Source: Deltaproteobacteria bacterium (lineage in GTDB: Bacteria > Desulfobacterota > Desulfuromonadia > Desulfuromonadales > BM103). From it: a DNA stretch of 10,565 bases. How positions within the stretch are numbered: position 1 is the stretch's first letter; each line of letters opens with the position of its first letter. Of the stretch, positions 6,678 to 10,565 are shown in pieces. The notes beneath the pieces were generated by a model that saw only the letters and a program-made list of their open reading frames with translations, did not search any database and was not told where the DNA came from. A program made the position numbers and the translations under genes. The stretch spans positions 1 to 10,565 of the forward strand of contig JAFDBW010000007.1 in assembly GCA_019313105.1 (NCBI GenBank), in the 5' to 3' direction.

Positions 6678-7409
6678 CTATTGTCCCGGCCATTTTTTCA
6701 GCAGGCTAATGACTGCTTGCTGCGCCACCGTCATCCCGGCGACCAGGTCCCAGCGGCCGGTGTCGCGATCTTCCACCAGGTTGGAAATACCGCGTATTTC
6801 CAAGAGAGGGACGGCGAGCTGACGGCAGGCAAGAGCAACTGCGGCGCCTTCCATGTTCTCACAGATGCCGCCGGTCCGTTGCTCGATCTGAATGGCCCTG
6901 GACGTGGTCCCGGTGCAGGTGGAGACGGTGACGAAAGCTCCGGTGGCCAGTTTTGCACCCTGTTCTGCGGCCTTCTCAAACAGTGTGGGCTGAGCCAGCT
7001 CGCGAAGTGGCCTGTCTGTAGGCCATATGTTGAAAAGGGGCTCATCCCCCTGACGCATTGGCAGCCTCATGGCCGCAAAATCAGCGAAGCCATCAGCTGT
7101 GGCAACTCCCTCGTCGCCGAAAATCTCGGCATCGGCGAGGGCCAGGTCACCGATCTCCAGGCCGGATTGCGGGTAGGCTCCGCCGCAGCCGAACAACAGG
7201 AGTGCTGCTGGCTGACAATATTGCAGCAGGGTAATCGCGGCCGCAGCCGCCGCCGCCTTGCCGATGCCGCCATGGGTCAGGCAGACGTCCTGGCCATAAA
7301 CACGTCCGGTCAGCATCGCCAGGCCATTGACGGATTCCCGGCCGGGATCCTCAAGGAGCTCTCTGATCAGAACAGTTTCTTCGGGAACGGCCGCGAGAAG
7401 GGCAATCAT
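6678..7409 (-). CDS. mqnB: Futalosine hydrolase
   Basis: From ATG 7409 the product has 243 residues and belongs to the nucleoside phosphorylase/hydrolase superfamily. MqnB removes the base from futalosine (releasing hypoxanthine) to give dehypoxanthine futalosine. Evidence: N-terminal MIALLAAVPEE, HGGIGKAAAA (47-56), FGCGGAYPQSGLEIGDLAL (73-91) and ENMEGAAVA (184-192), the ribose-binding Met-Glu block of the superfamily. In strains that use 6-amino-6-deoxyfutalosine, a related nucleosidase (MTAN) may do this job; a dedicated MqnB beside MqnD favours the direct futalosine route. A TTG at 7460 would add 17 residues encoded by a palindrome and is rejected. Directly upstream of ATG 7409 the mRNA is C-rich with no Shine-Dalgarno, which is odd. 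mqnD follows after one base. Confidence 0.92.
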   Translation of the reverse strand: MIALLAAVPEETVLIRELLEDPGRESVNGLAMLTGRVYGQDVCLTHGGIGKAAAAAAAITLLQYCQPAALLLFGCGGAYPQSGLEIGDLALADAEIFGDEGVATADGFADFAAMRLPMRQGDEPLFNIWPTDRPLRELAQPTLFEKAAEQGAKLATGAFVTVSTCTGTTSRAIQIEQRTGGICENMEGAAVALACRQLAVPLLEIRGISNLVEDRDTGRWDLVAGMTVAQQAVISLLKKWPGQ

Positions 7410-7422
7410 AAGTTCGGGGGGT

Positions 7423-7471
7423 GGGGCTGGGGGCTGGTGACTGATTTTACCAGCCCCCAATCCCCAGCCCC
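7423..7471. repeat. GC-rich palindrome between the 358-residue gene and mqnB
   Basis: GGGGGCTGGT (7429-7438) and ACCAGCCCCC (7449-7458) form a perfect 10-bp stem with a 10-base loop. GGGGCT (7423-7428) and AGCCCC (7466-7471) extend it by 6 bp, with a 7-base bulge at 7459-7465. In the - strand transcript this stable hairpin begins five bases after the stop of the upstream gene and ends 13 bases before the mqnB ATG. There is no T-run, so it is not a classical terminator, but it may reduce readthrough or block ribosome loading on mqnB. Confidence 0.7.
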
Positions 7472-7476
7472 TGCTC

Positions 7477-8553
7477 CTAAGGTTTATACCATCCGTTGCG
7501 GATCAGGTCCCGGCGCAGTTCGTAGCCGGCATTGCCGATCACGCCGTTGTACCAGAAATGTTCTTCCGCAGAGGTCCTGGACGGACTATCCAGGCGTTTC
7601 CTGCCGTCAATCAAGAGCTGACGAAATTTTTCGTCAGGCTCCTTGAGGACGTCCATGATCCTACCCTTAAGCGGCTCTTCGCAGGATGAAGTGACCTGGT
7701 GCAGGACATCGCGTAGCTGCAGCCCCATCCGGTATTCCCACAGGTCTCCCTCGAAACCGCTGCAGCACTCCTGGACAAAATCATTCCAGTCAAGCAGCAG
7801 GCTGCCAAAATCATCACCGGCGATTTCATCGTAACCTGGGTGCTGGCTCAAGATCTCATCGATCTGTTTCTGCTCGTTCCGGGAAAAGAAGAAGGACAGG
7901 CTCTCCTCGACCGGGTACATGCCGAGCTCGTCGACCAGCTCCTGGCAGAAGTAGGCATAGTCGAGGTCACGATCACTGTAATCCTGCAGGCAGAGTGGCA
8001 GATTCTCCCGCTCCAGGCAGAGCAGGGACAGGTGGTCATGCCCGAGTTCGGTATGCAGCAGGAGCTCGGGTCGATGCTGAATCCCGGCCTTGCTGAGCAG
8101 GTGAGTCAATTTCAGGTGGTTGTCGGAGAAAAAAGTCAGGATCTTCTCTTCCGAGAAGAACATCTCCTGGCTGGAACGGTTGTTGGCCAGGCCGAAGCCA
8201 ACGAAGCCATCATGCATCAGCCGGTCCCAGTATGGAGCGATGGCGGCGATAATTTCATTAACCGGCATGTAGGGTGAATAGTGAATGGTCGGCGCCGGGG
8301 GATCCTGGTCGTTGGCGTTCGGCTCGGTGGTGTAAAATTCGAGGATGAAGAACGCTTCATCGGGCATGCTGGAGGCAAAATCCTTGAATGCAGCTTGTAC
8401 TTTCTCCGGGCGGGCAAGAATAGAAAAGTGATACGTGTCGCTGGAGTTTTCCAGCAGGGAGAAGTTGTAACCCTCCTGCAGGTGCTGAGAGCGTCGCTTG
8501 GCCTGCGGCCATAGCTGAACACCCACCGGAAAATTTGCAAAAATATCTGACAA
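7477..8553 (-). CDS. Hypothetical protein, 358 residues
   Basis: I do not recognise the family. The frame is open for 358 residues from TTG 8553 and ends at TAG 7477-7479. Its reading phase and composition look like real coding sequence, and no methionine codon before residue 63 offers another start. The protein looks soluble: no signal peptide or membrane segment, and rich in acidic and aromatic residues. The N-terminal third has strand-like stretches (TYHFSILARPEKV, AFFILEFYTTEP). HTELGHDH at 167-174 has three histidines that might bind a metal, and six cysteines are scattered (179, 188, 203, 263, 264, 291) without a CxxC pattern. The C-terminal half is mainly helical by eye, ending WYNGVIGNAGYELRRDLIRNGWYKP in overlapping pieces from residue 334. 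It lies 67 bases upstream of mqnB on the same strand, so it may share its transcript. A role in menaquinone synthesis is only suggested by position. Confidence 0.75.
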   Translation of the reverse strand: MSDIFANFPVGVQLWPQAKRRSQHLQEGYNFSLLENSSDTYHFSILARPEKVQAAFKDFASSMPDEAFFILEFYTTEPNANDQDPPAPTIHYSPYMPVNEIIAAIAPYWDRLMHDGFVGFGLANNRSSQEMFFSEEKILTFFSDNHLKLTHLLSKAGIQHRPELLLHTELGHDHLSLLCLERENLPLCLQDYSDRDLDYAYFCQELVDELGMYPVEESLSFFFSRNEQKQIDEILSQHPGYDEIAGDDFGSLLLDWNDFVQECCSGFEGDLWEYRMGLQLRDVLHQVTSSCEEPLKGRIMDVLKEPDEKFRQLLIDGRKRLDSPSRTSAEEHFWYNGVIGNAGYELRRDLIRNGWYKP

Positions 8554-8564
8554 GGAAACCCTCT
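8551..8564 (-). promoter_or_regulatory. Ribosome binding site and TTG start of the 358-residue protein
   Basis: On the - strand AGAGGG (8564-8559) lies five bases before TTG (8553-8551). The spacing is good and no upstream in-frame ATG is available, so this fixes the start as the rare TTG codon. Confidence 0.6.
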
Positions 8565-8800
8565 TTGTTTCGGAGCAATTAGTTAATATACAATTTTACT
8601 TTATTCAACATGATGGGGCAATCAGCTTGACGAAGTCAACAGCCACGTGTTACGGGATTGTTCATCATGTCCTACCAGTAAATGAGGGCGTGGGCTCGAC
8701 TTTAAGGGGCGGCGCAGAAAGTAGTTCTGAAAAATCAAAAAGGCTGCCTAAACGAGTGTTTAATATAAGTAAACGGGTTTTATCTAAAATAAATTTTTGA

Positions 8801-8829
8801 TTGACTTAACCGGTAACATGGGCTATACC
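8801..8829 (+). promoter_or_regulatory. Candidate sigma-70 promoter of the carboxyltransferase gene
   Basis: TTGACT (8801-8806; 5 of 6) and TATACC (8824-8829; 4 of 6) are separated by exactly 17 bases. An A/T-rich stretch at 8781-8799 directly upstream could serve as an UP element. Transcription would start near 8836 and leave a leader of about 150 bases. The -10 is embedded in a perfect palindrome, which points to regulation. Confidence 0.55.
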
Positions 8830-8833
8830 CATG
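8817..8833. promoter_or_regulatory. Palindromic operator over the -10 element
   Basis: CATGGG (8817-8822) and CCCATG (8828-8833) are perfect inverted 6-bp half-sites around CTATA, 17 bp in total. The site covers the -10 hexamer, so a dimeric helix-turn-helix repressor bound here would block polymerase. The regulator is not encoded in this window and the half-site does not match an operator I can name. Confidence 0.5.
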
Positions 8834-8864
8834 CGATGTATAAAACCCTATTTTACTGTGGGGG

Positions 8865-8956
8865 GCTTCGAAGCATTCTCACTTCCTTTTAGTAAATCGG
8901 TAATTGCGGATTTTTATATAGCTGTCAACCGGCAGGGCCCTGGCCCGGTCAGTTGA
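8865..8956 (+). promoter_or_regulatory. Structured 5' leader of the carboxyltransferase gene
   Basis: The leader holds the perfect palindrome GCTTCGAAGC (8865-8874) and, further down, a GC-rich fold. In that fold ACCGG (8928-8932) pairs with CCGGT (8945-8949) and TCAAC with GTTGA (8925-8929, 8952-8956) across a small bulge. The loop contains CAGGGCCCTG. No T-run follows, so it is not an intrinsic terminator. It could be part of an RNA regulatory element or a DNA-binding site; I cannot tell which. Confidence 0.35.
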
Positions 8957-8984
8957 AAAACTCTAGCGAACAGAGGAATCAAAG

Positions 8985-10565
8985 ATGGCCAAAAAAGCGA
9001 TTAAACCGTCACTGAAAAATCCATTTGCACCACCGGAACAAGTCGAGTTCACCATCCCGGGTGAAGTTGCCGGGGTCCGCGGCGGCTACGAAGAGGTTAT
9101 GCAGGAAGGTTACGACCTGATCCAGCGCCCGATCAAATCCGTTGCCGTCGGCCAGATTGAAAAGCAGCACTTCAAGAAGCGGATGACCGTCTGGGAGCGG
9201 ATCAAGGTCCTGACCCAGGACGAGCCGAACGTGCTCTACCAGAACTGGGGCAAGAACCTCGATGGCGCCTCGCTGGTCACCGGAATTCTCAATATCAACG
9301 GTCGTGATGTCGGCATCTATGGCCATGATTTCACGGTCCGCGCCGGTTCCATCGACGCAACCAACGGCAACAAGCTGGCGCGCATGTTCTATATGTGCGG
9401 TGAGAAGGGCCTGCCCTTGATCGGCATGAACGACTCGGCCGGTGCTTTTGTCCCTGCCGGGGTTGGCGGTCTCGACGGTTACGCCGAGGCCTTTACCGCC
9501 CTGCGCAAGATCAGCGGCGTGGTGCCGACGGTCATGTGCATGTTCGGCTACAATGCCGGTGGCGGCTCTTATCTGCCACGCCAGGGCAGCTTCGTTATCC
9601 AGCCGAACGACACCTTTTTCGGCCTGACCGGGCCGGGCGTCGTCAAGTCGGTACTCGGTGAAGACATCACCCCGGAAGAACTGGGTGGACCGAAGGTGCA
9701 TGGCGCCTCCGGCGTCGCCGACCTGACTGTCTCTGACGAAACCGCGGCCTTGCGGACCGCGTCACGACTGGTCAGCTACCTTCCCGACAACAACTTCAGC
9801 ATGGCGCCTTTCCAGGAAACCAGTGATCCGCTTGATCGCAAGACCTGGGAGATCAACACCCTGCTGAAAAAGGCGTTCAACTCCCCGACCGGCTTTAACA
9901 CGCCGTTTGATGTCTCGATCATCATCCAGCAGATCTGCGATCACGGCGATTACTTTGAAATCCAGCCTGAGCGCTCCCGGGAAGCGATCACCGCCTTCGG
10001 CCGTCTCGGCGGCAACGTGGTCGGCTTCGTCGCCAACAACAGCGCCGTGTCCTCGGGTCAGATCGACTGCGACTCGGCGCTCAAGATTGCCCGCTTCGTG
10101 CGTTTCTGCAACATCTACAATATTCCGTTGATCTTCATGGAAGACACCACCGGCTTCCTGCCGGGTCGTGAGCAGGAAGCCCGCGGCATTGTCCAGGCCG
10201 GCCGCTCGATGCTCGATTCGATCGTCGATGTCCGTACCCCGCGGATCCTGTTGATTCTGCGCAACGCCTACGGCGGCGCCTATGCGTCCTTTAACAACTA
10301 CCCGACCGGTGCAGACCTGGTCCTCGCCCTGCCGACCACCCGCCTCGCGGTTATGGGACCCGCCGGCAAGGAGTTCGTCTACAAGACCGAATTGCGCAAG
10401 ATCCGCGGCGCCATCAAGCAGATGGTCGCCGATGGCACCCAGTCGCGCATCAAGGCCGGTGTCGAGGGCAGCGAAGCAAAACGGGACGCCGAAGCCGAAG
10501 CCGCAGAATGGCTGAAGAACCAGGAAGCAGAACTCAACCTGCGCTACGAAAAAGAGCTGATGAAC
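8985..10565 (+). CDS. Acyl-CoA carboxylase/decarboxylase-type carboxyltransferase, 3' end beyond window
   Basis: The frame opens at ATG 8985, seven bases after AGAGGA (8972-8977), and stays open for 527 codons to the window edge. It is a crotonase-fold carboxyltransferase of the propionyl-CoA carboxylase beta, methylmalonyl-CoA decarboxylase alpha and transcarboxylase 12S group. These move CO2 between biotin and an acyl-CoA. The two oxyanion-hole regions are visible: GYNAGGGSYLP around residues 188-198 (Gly 192-193) and NAYGGAYAS with Gly 430-431. Further family blocks are GPGVVKSVLGEDITPEELGG and EDTTGFLPG. About 50 residues after the last conserved block are charged and helical (KRDAEAEAAEWLKNQEAEL), an extension not found in the roughly 520-residue 12S subunit. 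The substrate is uncertain: propionyl-, methylmalonyl- or glutaconyl-CoA are possible. Partner biotin subunits would lie outside the window. Confidence 0.88.
   Translation, partial: MAKKAIKPSLKNPFAPPEQVEFTIPGEVAGVRGGYEEVMQEGYDLIQRPIKSVAVGQIEKQHFKKRMTVWERIKVLTQDEPNVLYQNWGKNLDGASLVTGILNINGRDVGIYGHDFTVRAGSIDATNGNKLARMFYMCGEKGLPLIGMNDSAGAFVPAGVGGLDGYAEAFTALRKISGVVPTVMCMFGYNAGGGSYLPRQGSFVIQPNDTFFGLTGPGVVKSVLGEDITPEELGGPKVHGASGVADLTVSDETAALRTASRLVSYLPDNNFSMAPFQETSDPLDRKTWEINTLLKKAFNSPTGFNTPFDVSIIIQQICDHGDYFEIQPERSREAITAFGRLGGNVVGFVANNSAVSSGQIDCDSALKIARFVRFCNIYNIPLIFMEDTTGFLPGREQEARGIVQAGRSMLDSIVDVRTPRILLILRNAYGGAYASFNNYPTGADLVLALPTTRLAVMGPAGKEFVYKTELRKIRGAIKQMVADGTQSRIKAGVEGSEAKRDAEAEAAEWLKNQEAELNLRYEKELMN

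Larger units (their letters stand above)
8554..8984. other. Divergent intergenic region with promoter, operator and leader
   Basis: This 431-base AT-rich gap separates the leftward 358-residue gene from the rightward carboxyltransferase gene. It contains dyad TTGACgaaGTCAA (8627-8639), small hairpin CAGAA/TTCTG (8715-8719 with 8725-8729), dyad GTTTA-N7-TAAAC (8758-8774), the promoter/operator at 8801-8833, palindrome GCTTCGAAGC (8865-8874) and a GC-rich hairpin at 8925-8956. I see no convincing leftward promoter; AT-rich DNA at 8581-8605 is the likeliest place. No coding frame of note is present. Confidence 0.7.

Noticed and set aside
6675..7646. 323-residue + strand open frame over mqnB and the 358-residue gene
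   Set aside because: It is antisense to two supported genes and runs through a palindrome; there is no motif or ribosome binding site.
8839..8844. TATAAA as the -10 of the carboxyltransferase promoter
   Set aside because: No -35 lies at an acceptable distance; TTGACT is 32 bases away. The 17-base-spaced TATACC is preferred.
8941..8955. TGGCCC...TTGA resembling a sigma-54 promoter
   Set aside because: The -24 and -12 elements are one base out of register and the -12 GC is missing.
9009..9701. 230-residue - strand open frame
   Set aside because: It is antisense to the carboxyltransferase, whose own frame is strongly conserved.

Overview
The window looks like a piece of a Desulfuromonadales-type (Geobacter/Desulfuromonas/Pelobacter-like) chromosome. 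The basis is indirect: serine-pathway genes in a DUF1015–serA–serC order, futalosine-route menaquinone genes, a biotin-dependent-type carboxyltransferase, moderately GC-rich coding DNA, and palindromic intergenic repeats of a kind I associate with that group. No rRNA or tRNA gene or other taxonomic marker is present, so the placement is an inference.

Left part (1–5466, all + strand): the 3' end of a DUF1015 gene; a promoter and a foldable leader; a short ACT-type 3-phosphoglycerate dehydrogenase gene split by an in-frame TAG; serC (phosphoserine aminotransferase); two GGGACAC palindromes, the second shaped like a terminator; a PaaI-type hotdog thioesterase; and a second, intact, long-form serA of 530 residues. 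Together these encode the first two steps of serine synthesis from 3-phosphoglycerate. The dehydrogenase step is encoded twice, by two architectural types, and the short-type copy is broken.

Middle (5467–5842): a gene-free convergent zone. It holds the serA terminator, a composite two-hairpin palindrome, and a second + strand hairpin with a T-run.

Right of centre (5843–8553, all - strand): in transcription order, an unrecognised 358-residue protein with a TTG start, then mqnB (futalosine hydrolase) and mqnD (1,4-dihydroxy-6-naphthoate synthase). The last two are separated by one base. A GC-rich palindrome sits where the ribosome binding site of mqnB would be expected.

Right end (8554–10565): an AT-rich divergent intergenic region of about 430 bases. 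It carries a good sigma-70-type promoter whose -10 lies inside a perfect 17-bp palindrome (a likely operator), then a leader of about 150 bases with two more dyads. This leads into the carboxyltransferase gene, which runs off the window.

I found no CRISPR array, prophage, complete insertion sequence or defence system. The most notable signals are the amber-interrupted serA copy beside an intact paralogue, the possible attenuator ahead of it, the operator/promoter of the carboxyltransferase gene, and three different palindromic repeat types in the gaps between genes.
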